NCBI RefSeq assembly: GCF_036226605.1
Contig: NZ_CP109000.1
Coordinates: 7,250,501 to 7,314,500 of the forward strand
Direction: 5' to 3'
Length of the DNA stretch: 64,000 nucleotides
Source: Streptomyces sp. NBC_00704
GTDB lineage: Bacteria; Actinomycetota; Actinomycetes; Streptomycetales; Streptomycetaceae
Shown here: piece by piece, positions 42,230-50,153 of the stretch
Numbering within the stretch: the first letter of the stretch is position 1
How the letters are laid out: each line of letters begins with the position of its first letter
Translations under genes and position numbers: made by a program
The notes under the pieces: model-generated
What the model was told of the DNA's origin: nothing
The model's database searches: none
Seen by the model: the letters and a program-made list of their open reading frames with translations, nothing else

Positions 42230-43633
42230 TCAGTCCCCGATCCGGTCCAACTGCCGTAGCCGGTTGGTGGCGTCGAGCGCGGCGACCTTGTACGACTCCG
42301 CGAGCGTCGGGTAGTTGAACACGGCGTCCACGAGGTAGTCCACGGTGCCGCCGCAGCCCATCACGGACTGCCCGATGTGGATCAGCTCGGTCGCCCCGCT
42401 GCCGAAGCAGTGCACGCCCAGCAGCGTGCGGTCCTCGGGCGAGACCAGCAGTTTGAGCATGCCGTGCGCGTCGCCGATGATCTGCCCGCGGGCCAGCTCG
42501 CGGTAGCGGGCCACACCCACCTCGAACGGCACGCGCTCCTCGGTGAGCTGGTCCTCGGTGCGCCCCACGAAGCTGATCTCCGGGATCGTGTAGATCCCGA
42601 TCGGCTGGAGGTGGTGCATCTGCCCGACGGGCTCGCCGCAGGCGTGGTAGGCGGCGGCGCGGCCCTGCTCCATCGCCGTCGCCGCGAGCGCCGGGAAGCC
42701 GATGACGTCACCGACGGCGTAGATGTGCCCGACCGGCGTGCGGTAGTGCTCGTCCACCTCGATGCGCCCGCGCCGGTCGGCCGTCAGCCCGGCCTTGTCG
42801 AGGTCGAGTCCGTCGGTCAGGCCCTGGCGGCCCGCCGAGTACATCACCGCGTCGGCCGGGATCTTCTTGCCGCTCTCCAGCACGGTCAGCGTGCCCCGCG
42901 GATGCCGCTCCACGGCCGCCACGGTCTCCCCGAAGCGGAACGCCACCGCGAGATCGCGCAGGTGGTACTTGAGCGACTCGACGATCTCGACGTCGCACAT
43001 GTCGAGCATCCCGGCCCGCTTCTCCACCACCGTCACCTTGCTGCCGAGCGCGGCGAACATGCTGGCGTACTCCATGCCGATCACGCCGGCGCCGACGATG
43101 ACCATCGACTGCGGCACCCGCTCGACGGTCAGCACGTTGTCGGAGTCGAGGATGGTCCGCCCGTCGAACTCCACGCTGTCCGGCCGGGCCGGCCGGGTCC
43201 CGGTGGCGATCACGATGTGCTCGGCGCTGATCAGCCGCTCCTGCCCGGTGATCTCGCGCAGGGCGATCGTGTGGTCGTCGACGAAGCGCCCGGTGCCGGC
43301 GAACAGGGCGACGTGGTTGCGGGTCAACTGGCTGCGGATGACGTCGATCTCGCGCCCGACCACGTGCTGGGTGCGCGCGGTCAGGTCGGCGACGGTGATG
43401 TTCTCCTTGAGCCGGTAGCTCTGTCCGTACAGGTCGCGCTGCGTGAGGCCGGTGAGATAGAGCACCGCCTCGCGCAAGGTCTTGGAGGGAATGGTTCCGG
43501 TGTGGAGGGAGACCCCGCCGACCATGTCGGGGCGGTCGACAACGGCCACCCGCCGGCCCAGTTTGGCCGCGGCTATGGCGGCCTTCTGGCCGCCGGGACC
43601 TGATCCGATGACGAGCATGTCGAAGTCGGGCAC
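42230..43633 (-). CDS. sthA: soluble (Si-specific) NAD(P)+ transhydrogenase
   Basis: Cytoplasmic FAD enzyme that moves hydride between NADPH and NAD+. The N-terminal FAD motif is VIGSGPGGQKAAIAAAKLG. The redox-cysteine region of related disulfide reductases is replaced by GTIPSKTLREA, which lacks the CysXXXXCys pair; this is the hallmark of soluble transhydrogenases. The NAD-binding motif is VIVGAGVIGMEYASMFAALG, followed by VYAVGDV-like and C-terminal dimerisation segments ending in ATNRLRQLDRIG. The 467 residues match the family. It balances NADPH and NADH pools. It is monocistronic, with a small gene upstream on the same strand. Confidence 0.94.
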   Translation of the reverse strand: MPDFDMLVIGSGPGGQKAAIAAAKLGRRVAVVDRPDMVGGVSLHTGTIPSKTLREAVLYLTGLTQRDLYGQSYRLKENITVADLTARTQHVVGREIDVIRSQLTRNHVALFAGTGRFVDDHTIALREITGQERLISAEHIVIATGTRPARPDSVEFDGRTILDSDNVLTVERVPQSMVIVGAGVIGMEYASMFAALGSKVTVVEKRAGMLDMCDVEIVESLKYHLRDLAVAFRFGETVAAVERHPRGTLTVLESGKKIPADAVMYSAGRQGLTDGLDLDKAGLTADRRGRIEVDEHYRTPVGHIYAVGDVIGFPALAATAMEQGRAAAYHACGEPVGQMHHLQPIGIYTIPEISFVGRTEDQLTEERVPFEVGVARYRELARGQIIGDAHGMLKLLVSPEDRTLLGVHCFGSGATELIHIGQSVMGCGGTVDYLVDAVFNYPTLAESYKVAALDATNRLRQLDRIGD

Positions 43634-43681
43634 CCTCCGCAGTCTGGCAGGGCGGGGGCGGCCGGGAAAGGGCGGCGACAG

Positions 43682-43891
43682 CTACGGCAGCAGCTTCTCG
43701 ATCGCGCCGGGCCCCTCCTCGTCCAGTTTGCGCCGCGCCCACGCGAGCGTGCGCGGCGTCAGGTCGCGTCCCGTGGCGAGGACCATGTCCTCCGCGGAGA
43801 CCTCGGTGCCGGTGCGGGTGTGGAGCAGGTCGTCCGGGGTGGCGCGGTCGTCCGGGGAGGGTCGGGCGGCGCCGGGCTGTGACGTCGGCAT
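43682..43891 (-). CDS. small hypothetical protein of 69 residues
   Basis: A short soluble protein of 69 residues, charged and probably helical at its C-terminus. It starts MPTSQPGAARPSPDD, continues DLLHTRTGTEVSAEDMVLATG and ends with a basic-acidic helix, PRTLAWARRKLDEEGPGAIE. The ATG at 43891 follows GAGGAG at 9-nt spacing, which makes the call credible. A longer frame upstream is not supported. It lies just upstream of sthA on the same strand and may be cotranscribed with it. No function can be assigned. Confidence 0.65.
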   Translation of the reverse strand: MPTSQPGAARPSPDDRATPDDLLHTRTGTEVSAEDMVLATGRDLTPRTLAWARRKLDEEGPGAIEKLLP

Positions 43892-44072
43892 GGTGTCGGC
43901 TCCTCGCGTCCGAAGGAATGTACTAACACCATTCATCCTGGAGCCGCACCCCGCAATCGCGATCACCGGCCGGCCGAGATGCCGCGATGATCGGTCAGGG
44001 GTGTAATGAGCTGTGTCGGGGCGTCCCCACCCCTGTGCGACGGTCCCGCCGCACGGCAGGAAGGCCCAGCTC

Positions 44073-46331
44073 ATGGAACCCACCGCTGCCGGGAAGCCCT
44101 CTCGCGGGGGACTGCGCAGGCTCGGCGCCTGGTGTGCCCGTCACTTCCTCCTCGTCATCCTGGCCTGGCTGGTCGCCCTCGTGGCGCTCCAGGTCACCGA
44201 CCGCGCCGTCGGCGGCATGTTCGAGGACGACTTCGCGCTGTCGGACACCCAGTCGCAGAAGGGCCTGGACGTCCTCCAGGAGCACGACCCGCAGGCCGGC
44301 GGCTACAGCGCCCAGATCGTCATGCGCGACGACCAGAAGGCCTTGAGCGCGCTGAGTTCGCAGATGTCCACCACCGTCGGCGACCTCCAGAAGCTGCCCC
44401 ACGTGCTGTCGGTGCAGAACCCCCTCTCGCAGAGCCCGACGAAGGTCGGCCCGGTGTCGAACGACGGCAAGACGGGCTACATCACCATCCGCTTCGACGA
44501 GCAGCCCAACACCCTCGGCGACGCCTACCTGGACGGCGTCGACCAGGCCGTCCAGCCGCTGCGGGCGGCGGGCGCCGACGTCGAGTACGGCGGCTCGCTC
44601 GGCGAACTCGCCCGGCCCAAGGCCAACGACTTGATCAGCGAGGCAATCGGATTCGCGGTCGCGATCGTCGTCCTGCTCATCGGCTTCGGCAGTGTCATCG
44701 CCGCCGGACTTCCCCTGGTCACCGCCCTGATCGGGGTCGTCGGCGGGCTGGCGATCCTCGGGCTGCTCGCCGCCGCGTTCACCTTCGCGACCGTCTCGCC
44801 GACCCTCGCCACCATGATCGGCCTCGGCGTCGGCATCGACTACGCGCTGTTCCTGATCACCCGGCACCGGCAGAACCTGGTCGACGGCGCCGATCCCGCC
44901 GAGGCGGCCGGCCACGCCACCGCCACCAGCGGCCGCGCCGTCCTGGTCTCCGGCACCACCGTGATCATCGCGCTGGCCGGCCTGTACGCGTCCGGGGTGT
45001 CCTTCATCGGCAAACTCGGCGTCGCCGCCGCCGTCACCGTCGTCTCCGCCGTCGCCGCCGCCCTCACCCTCGTGCCCGCCATGCTCGGACTCATCGGGCG
45101 CGGCATCGACCGCTGGCACGTGCGCAGACCCGTCGCCGAGACCGACGCCGCACCGGGCGCCACCCCGCACGGCACCTGGCACCGCTACGCCAAACGCGTC
45201 GAACGCAGGCCCTGGCAGTACCTCGCCGGCGGAGTCGCCGTCATCGCGATCCTCGCCATCCCCGTCTTCTCCATCCAGCTCGGCCACATCGGCGACGGCG
45301 CCGACCCGACCTCCTTCACCGACCGGCGCGCCTACGACCTGATGACCGACGCCTTCGGCCCCGGCTCCAACGGACCCCTCACCGTCGTCGTCGACCAGAC
45401 GTCCGTCCCCACCGACAAACGCTCCGACCTGCAGTCCCAGGCGCAGAAGACGCTGAACGGCGTGTCCGGCGCGGCCACCGTCACCCCGCTGACGGCCACC
45501 CAGGACGGCGACGTGCTGATCGGCACCGTCTACTCCGCGCGGGCCCCGCAGGACGCCACCACCACGAACCTGGTGAACCGGCTCAAGGACACCACCCTGC
45601 CCGACGCCGTCTCCGGCTACGACGCCAAGGGCTACGTCACCGGCACCACGGCCGCCCAGGTCGACTTCCGCGACATCGTCGCCGCCCGGCTCCCGCTGAT
45701 CATCTGCGTGGTCGTCGGCCTCGCGTTCCTGATCATCCTCGCCGTCTTCCGCGGCCTCCTCGTCGCCGTCAAGGCCGCCGTCCTCAACGTCCTGTCCATC
45801 ACCGCCTCCTACGGCGTCGTCGTCGCCGTCTTCCAGTGGGGCTGGGGCGGGCCCGCACTCGGCGTCAACGGCGACGTGCCCATCGAGAGCTATGTGCCGA
45901 TGATGATGTTCGCGATCATCTTCGGCCTCAGCATGGACTACGAGATCTTCCTGCTCTCCCGCGTCCACGAGGCGTGGCTGCGCACCGGCGACGCCAAGGA
46001 CTCCGTCGCCCACGCCCTGGAGATCACCGCCCGCGTCATCACCTGCGCGGCCCTGATCATGGTGAGCGTGTTCTCGGCGTTCATCATCAGCGACAGCATC
46101 GTCGTCAAGATGCTCGGCCTGGGCCTCGCGGTCAGCGTGCTGATCGACGCGACGGTCGTCCGGCTCCTCATGGTGCCCGCCGTGATGACGCTGCTGGGCT
46201 CCCACGCCTGGTGGACGCCCCGGTGGCTGGACCGGATCCTGCCGCACATCGACGCCGAGGGCGACGCGGAGGACCTCAGCGGCCCTCGCGACGGTCCGCC
46301 GCGCTCAGCGGGGCCAGGACCAGCATCGTGA
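44073..46331 (+). CDS. MMPL-family RND transporter
   Basis: A 752-residue inner-membrane exporter with the duplicated RND layout. The first helix (LLVILAWLVALVALQV) precedes a large extracytoplasmic domain of about 120 residues, then five helices with the conserved segment VSPTLATMIGLGVGIDYALFLITRHR. A second extracytoplasmic domain and five more helices follow, with IIFGLSMDYEIFLLSRVHEAWL. The Asp-Tyr in each repeat is the proton-relay signature of MMPL proteins. Such proteins export lipids or hydrophobic natural products. The ATG at 44073 follows GGAAGG. Its last 56 bp overlap the convergent phosphatase gene. The cargo is unknown. Confidence 0.92.
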   Translation: MEPTAAGKPSRGGLRRLGAWCARHFLLVILAWLVALVALQVTDRAVGGMFEDDFALSDTQSQKGLDVLQEHDPQAGGYSAQIVMRDDQKALSALSSQMSTTVGDLQKLPHVLSVQNPLSQSPTKVGPVSNDGKTGYITIRFDEQPNTLGDAYLDGVDQAVQPLRAAGADVEYGGSLGELARPKANDLISEAIGFAVAIVVLLIGFGSVIAAGLPLVTALIGVVGGLAILGLLAAAFTFATVSPTLATMIGLGVGIDYALFLITRHRQNLVDGADPAEAAGHATATSGRAVLVSGTTVIIALAGLYASGVSFIGKLGVAAAVTVVSAVAAALTLVPAMLGLIGRGIDRWHVRRPVAETDAAPGATPHGTWHRYAKRVERRPWQYLAGGVAVIAILAIPVFSIQLGHIGDGADPTSFTDRRAYDLMTDAFGPGSNGPLTVVVDQTSVPTDKRSDLQSQAQKTLNGVSGAATVTPLTATQDGDVLIGTVYSARAPQDATTTNLVNRLKDTTLPDAVSGYDAKGYVTGTTAAQVDFRDIVAARLPLIICVVVGLAFLIILAVFRGLLVAVKAAVLNVLSITASYGVVVAVFQWGWGGPALGVNGDVPIESYVPMMMFAIIFGLSMDYEIFLLSRVHEAWLRTGDAKDSVAHALEITARVITCAALIMVSVFSAFIISDSIVVKMLGLGLAVSVLIDATVVRLLMVPAVMTLLGSHAWWTPRWLDRILPHIDAEGDAEDLSGPRDGPPRSAGPGPAS

Positions 46332-47391
46332 CGTCGTCGCGGATCGCGGGGGCGTACCGCCGCACGTCCGCCCAGACCCGGTCCGCGGTCGCCGCCGGAC
46401 CGGCGCCGGCGGCGAGCGCGGGCAGCCGCTCCAGCAAGGGGTAGAACACACCGCCGGCGTCCCGCGCCTCCGAGACGCCGTCCGAGGCGAGGAACAGCCG
46501 GTCGCCGGGGCGCAGCGCCAGCCGGACGGCGGTCGGCGCGGCCCCCGGCAGACCCAGCCCCAGCGGCGTCCACGGCACCGCGTCCACCTCCGTGGCCGCG
46601 CCGTCGCGCAGCAGCACCGGCGGCGGATGCCCGCAGACGACGATGCGCACCGCGCCGGCGTCGGGCGTGAACTCCACCAGGACGGCCGTCGCGAACAGCT
46701 CGGCGACCGCGTCCCGCGCCGAGTCGACCACCAGCCGCCGGTCCAGACGGCCCGCCACCGCCTCCAGGTCCGCCTGGTCCAGCACCGCCTCCCGGAACGC
46801 TCCGAGCAGCGAGGACACCGTCGCCACCGCCGCCAGCCCGTGCCCCTGCACGTCCCCCAGCACCGCCCGCACCCCGTGGGGGCTCTCGCGCACGTCGAAG
46901 AAGTCGCCGCCGACCAGCGTCCCGCGCTGCGCCGCCCGGTACAGACCCGCGCACCGCAGCGGCCCGACCCGCTCCGGCACCGGCGGCGCCACGGCCCGCT
47001 GCGCCGCCTCGGCGACCGTGCGCTCGAGGTCCAGCTGCTGGTCGCGCCGGTGGCGCACGAACGCCACGAACACGCTCAGCAGCGCCACGAACGACACCGT
47101 CAGCACATCGGTCTGGCCCGGCCGGTCGAGCTGGAACGCGGGCACGTTCAGCATCACGACGACGGCCACGCCCAGCACCGCGGTGACCGCCGGACCGTAC
47201 GACAGCACGGCCAGCGGCGGGATCGCGCCCAGCAGGAAGCCGATGTCCAGCGGCTCGGGACTGACCAGCGCGGCCACGCAGACGCCCGCCGCCAGCGCGA
47301 GGGGCAGCGCCCGCACCCAGGGCGGCGGCGGCGCGCCCCGCAGCCAGCCCCGCCGTTCGCCGTCCGGTCGTCCCACACCCCCACGCTCCAC
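46276..47391 (-). CDS. membrane-bound SpoIIE-type PP2C phosphatase
   Basis: A 371-residue protein. The N-terminal 110 residues hold four hydrophobic helices (PLALAAGVCVAALVS, then ILGVAVVVMLNVPAF and VSFVALLSVFVAFV). The cytoplasmic C-terminal part is a SpoIIE/PP2C domain, with motifs GTLVGGDFFDVRE, VLGDVQGHGLAAVA and LFLASDGVSEARD. Its aspartates are the metal ligands, and IRDDVTMLVLAPL ends the domain. It probably resets an anti-anti-sigma factor. The GTG at 47391 is kept; a GTG at 47376 is an alternative. It overlaps the MMPL gene tail-to-tail by 56 bp, which may cause antisense interference. Confidence 0.88.
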   Translation of the reverse strand: MERGGVGRPDGERRGWLRGAPPPPWVRALPLALAAGVCVAALVSPEPLDIGFLLGAIPPLAVLSYGPAVTAVLGVAVVVMLNVPAFQLDRPGQTDVLTVSFVALLSVFVAFVRHRRDQQLDLERTVAEAAQRAVAPPVPERVGPLRCAGLYRAAQRGTLVGGDFFDVRESPHGVRAVLGDVQGHGLAAVATVSSLLGAFREAVLDQADLEAVAGRLDRRLVVDSARDAVAELFATAVLVEFTPDAGAVRIVVCGHPPPVLLRDGAATEVDAVPWTPLGLGLPGAAPTAVRLALRPGDRLFLASDGVSEARDAGGVFYPLLERLPALAAGAGPAATADRVWADVRRYAPAIRDDVTMLVLAPLSAADRREGR

Positions 47392-47437
47392 CCCGGCGCG
47401 GGCCGGCGCACGCCGGGACGTCCGGCCGGGGCGGGGC

Positions 47438-48340
47438 TCAGCCGCCGGGCCGGCGCGTTCCCTCGTCCAGCACGGCCTCGACGTCGGCCAGCACCTCCGT
47501 GACGCGCAGCCCGAAGGCGGCGTCGCAGGGGTGCGGGCGGCCGTCGCGGGCCGAGGCGAGCAACTCGTCCGCGGCGCGGGCGAGGGCGTCGGCGGCGTCC
47601 GCCCTGCCGTGCGGCAGCCGCGTCACCCCGGCGGCGCCGCGCAGCTCGACGGCCGCCCCGGCCGCCGCGGGCGGGGCCGTCAGGCTGAGCGTCAGCGTGC
47701 TGGAGGCGCCGTTCGCGTGGTCCAGGACCGCCAGGACGGTGTCGCCGGGACCGTGGGCCGCGGCCGTCACCCGGCGGACGTCGCCGAGCACCGGCAGCAG
47801 CACGGACAGGGCGTGCGGGCCCACGTCCCACAGGGCCCCCTTCTCCCCGCGCCAGGGTGTGGCGAACGGGCTGTCGCTCTCCTCGTGGAAGACGTCCCCG
47901 AGCCACTGGGCGTGCGCCGTGAACCAGCCCCCGGCCTCCGCCTGTTCGACGATCCAGGCCCGGGGCCCGGACACGAAACGGGTGGTGAAGAAGACGACCG
48001 AGGCCACCCGCGCCTCCCGGACGGCCCGCGCCACGGCCCCCGCGCCCGTCACCGTCGCGGCGACGGGCTTGTCCAGCAGGAGGTGACGGCCGGCCTCGGC
48101 GGCGCGCACCGCGAGGCGCGCCTGCACGTCCGGCGGCAGGGCGACGGCCACCGCGTCGACGTCCGCGAGGAGGGCGTCGACGTCGTCGTAGGCGCGCGTG
48201 CCGTGGCGGTCCGCCAGTTCCCCGGCGGCCTGCGGGCGACGGCCCCAGACGCCGACGAAGTCGAGCTCCTCGTGGGAGGCGAGGACGGGTGCGTGCACCA
48301 TGCCCGCCCAGGGTCCGGTGCCGAGCAGACCGATGCGCAT
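47438..48340 (-). CDS. Gfo/Idh/MocA-family oxidoreductase
   Basis: A 300-residue NAD(P)-dependent sugar or cyclitol dehydrogenase. The nucleotide-binding turn is IGLLGTGPWAGMVHAPVLA at the N-terminus. The conserved lysine motif is HLLLDKPVAA near residue 95, and WDVGPHALSVLLPVLG carries the catalytic Asp-x2-x-His pattern near residue 175. It oxidises a hydroxyl group of a small polyol or modifies a sugar; the substrate is unknown. It ends 47 bp after the phosphatase gene start on the same strand. No operon partner suggests a pathway. Confidence 0.9.
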   Translation of the reverse strand: MRIGLLGTGPWAGMVHAPVLASHEELDFVGVWGRRPQAAGELADRHGTRAYDDVDALLADVDAVAVALPPDVQARLAVRAAEAGRHLLLDKPVAATVTGAGAVARAVREARVASVVFFTTRFVSGPRAWIVEQAEAGGWFTAHAQWLGDVFHEESDSPFATPWRGEKGALWDVGPHALSVLLPVLGDVRRVTAAAHGPGDTVLAVLDHANGASSTLTLSLTAPPAAAGAAVELRGAAGVTRLPHGRADAADALARAADELLASARDGRPHPCDAAFGLRVTEVLADVEAVLDEGTRRPGG

Positions 48341-48425
48341 ACCGCTGACTCTCCCTGCCGTTGCCGACCGACGCCCCCCGGCGAGCCTCGCACACCGGGA
48401 GCGGCGCGTACATCCCGTCCGGCTC

Positions 48426-48650
48426 TCAGGCCGCCCGGACCTCTTCCGCCGCCGCCGGGTCCTTCGCCGCGTCGCGCGCCCGGACGGCCTTCGCGTCCGC
48501 GGCGCCGCCGGGGATCAGCCGCAGATGCCGTCGGCGGCCCGCGTGACGGCGCTTGGCCGTGACCGGGGTGAGCAGGCGCTCCTCCACCCGGTCCATGAAG
48601 ACCAGCAGGACGGACACCAGCGGCAGCAGAAGTACGGCGACCCAGAGCAC
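48426..48650 (-). CDS. small membrane protein
   Basis: A 74-residue protein with one N-terminal membrane helix (WVAVLLLPLVSVLLVFM) and a highly charged, Arg/Ala-rich cytoplasmic tail including KRRHAGRRRHLRL. The GTG start is preceded by AAAGAGAACGCC. The helix followed by a positive patch predicts an outside N-terminus and cytoplasmic tail. The role is unknown. It lies upstream of the Idh/MocA gene on the same strand; the call as a real gene rests on hydrophobic pattern and codon use only. Confidence 0.55.
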   Translation of the reverse strand: MLWVAVLLLPLVSVLLVFMDRVEERLLTPVTAKRRHAGRRRHLRLIPGGAADAKAVRARDAAKDPAAAEEVRAA

Positions 48651-49018
48651 GGCGTTCTCTTTTCGTCAGGCTCTCTCCGTCAGGCGACAGCCTGCCGAGT
48701 GCTCCGAATCGGCCGGCTGATGCATGTCCCGGCTGATGCCGGCGCGCGGCCCGTGCACACCGCGGCGGGGGAGCCCGGGGCAGGGGCCGAAGACCGGTGA
48801 CTTCGCCGGTCCCCGAAGAGCCGTCCCGGCCGGACAGTTGACTCCGCCGGCCCGCGCCCCGGACCGGCACACCCCACGCGCCAGGCGGAGCGGAGCCCGC
48901 CCCGACGGACCCCACACCGCCGGCCGGCCGGCAGACCGGCCAACCGGCGGCAGACCTCCGACGGACCTCGGACGGCCCCCTCGCCGACCCTGGCAGACCC
49001 GAGAGAGGACGACTCCTC
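48651..49018. other. 368-bp divergent intergenic region, no gene seen
   Basis: The gap lies between the small membrane protein gene (minus) and the secreted lipase gene (plus), so it should hold both promoters. Two copies of CGGCTGATGC lie near 48713-48738, and GACCGG/CCGGTC forms a short inverted repeat near 48790-48810. No reading frame has a convincing start or codon use. Confidence 0.4.
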
Positions 49019-49969
49019 GTGCAGCAGTCAGCAGACACCGGTGCGGTCCGGCCCCGTGCGGGCCGGACCGCCGCCGCCACCGGCGGCCCCCACCGCCGGC
49101 CCGGCCGCCTCGCCGCCCTCACCACCGCGGTCGCGGCCGTCGTCGGACTCACCGCCCTCGGCGGCCCCGGAGCGCACGCGGCGGACAACCCCTACGAACG
49201 CGGCCCCGCGCCGACCACGGCGAGCATCGAAGCGGTGCGCGGCCCCTACGCCGTCTCCCGGACCACCGTCTCCCCGCTCGCCGTCACCGGCTTCGGCGGC
49301 GGCACGATCTACTACCCGACCAGCACCGCCGACGGCGCCTTCGGCGCGGTCGCCGTCGCGCCCGGCTACACCGGCACCCAGTCCTCCATCGCCTGGCTCG
49401 GCCCGCGGCTGGCCTCGCAGGGCTTCGTCGTCTTCACCATCGACACCCTCACCACACTGGACCAGCCCGACTCGCGCGGACGCCAACTGCTCGCCGCCCT
49501 GGACCACCTCACGCGGGTCAGCTCCGTGCGCAACCGCGTCGACAGCGGCCGGCTCGGGGTCATGGGCCACTCGATGGGCGGCGGCGGCACCCTGGAGGCC
49601 GCCAAGAGCCGTCCCTCGCTGCGGGCCGCGATCCCGCTCACCCCGTGGAACCTCGACAAGACCTGGCCCGAGGTCAGGACGCCGACCCTGGTCTTCGGCG
49701 CCGACGGCGACACGATCGCCCCCGTCGCCACCCACGCCGAGCCGTTCTACTCCACCCTGCCGTCCTCCCTGGACCGGGCGTACCTGGAACTGAACAACGC
49801 CACCCACTTCACCCCCAACTCGTCCAACACGACGATCGCGAAGTACAGCGTGTCGTGGCTGAAGCGCTTCATCGACGACGACACCCGCTACGAGCAGTTC
49901 CTGTGCCCGCTGCCGCGGCCGGGCCTGACGATCGAGGAGTACCGGGGCAACTGCCCGCACACGTCCTGA
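49019..49969 (+). CDS. secreted triacylglycerol lipase / cutinase-type polyesterase
   Basis: A 316-residue exported alpha/beta hydrolase of the Streptomyces lipase/cutinase family that includes PET-hydrolysing polyesterases. The signal peptide spans about residues 1-54, ending GAHA before DNPYERGPAPTTASIEAVRG. The oxyanion-side motif is APGYTGTQSSIAWLG; the nucleophile elbow is GHSMGGGGTLEAAKSR. A substrate-shelf tryptophan lies in IPLTPWNLDKTW. The acid is the Asp in GADGDTIAPV and the histidine is in NATHFTPN. Two C-terminal cysteines (FLCPLPRP and GNCPHTS) would form the usual disulfide. GAGAGGAC supports the GTG start. Polyester activity is plausible, not shown. Confidence 0.93.
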   Translation: MQQSADTGAVRPRAGRTAAATGGPHRRPGRLAALTTAVAAVVGLTALGGPGAHAADNPYERGPAPTTASIEAVRGPYAVSRTTVSPLAVTGFGGGTIYYPTSTADGAFGAVAVAPGYTGTQSSIAWLGPRLASQGFVVFTIDTLTTLDQPDSRGRQLLAALDHLTRVSSVRNRVDSGRLGVMGHSMGGGGTLEAAKSRPSLRAAIPLTPWNLDKTWPEVRTPTLVFGADGDTIAPVATHAEPFYSTLPSSLDRAYLELNNATHFTPNSSNTTIAKYSVSWLKRFIDDDTRYEQFLCPLPRPGLTIEEYRGNCPHTS

Positions 49970-49975
49970 ACGGGC

Positions 49976-50014
49976 GGCCGCCGCTGTGCCGGTGCCCGCG
50001 GCACGGCGGCGGCC
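49976..50014 (+). terminator. terminator hairpin after the lipase gene
   Basis: GGCCGCCGCTGTGCCG (49976-49991) and CGGCACGGCGGCGGCC (49999-50014) pair with one mismatch over 16 bp around a 7-nt loop, 6 bp after the stop codon. Confidence 0.75.
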
Positions 50015-50153
50015 GTTGGGCGCGCGCACAGGGAGACTTCCGGCCGTCGAGGGCGAAACGCCTGGTCGCGGGCGCGAACGGCCCACGCCGGCCCGGCAGT
50101 CGGCGCCGTCACGGCCCTTCCGCCGTACGGTGCGCGTCCGTAACGTCCCGGCA

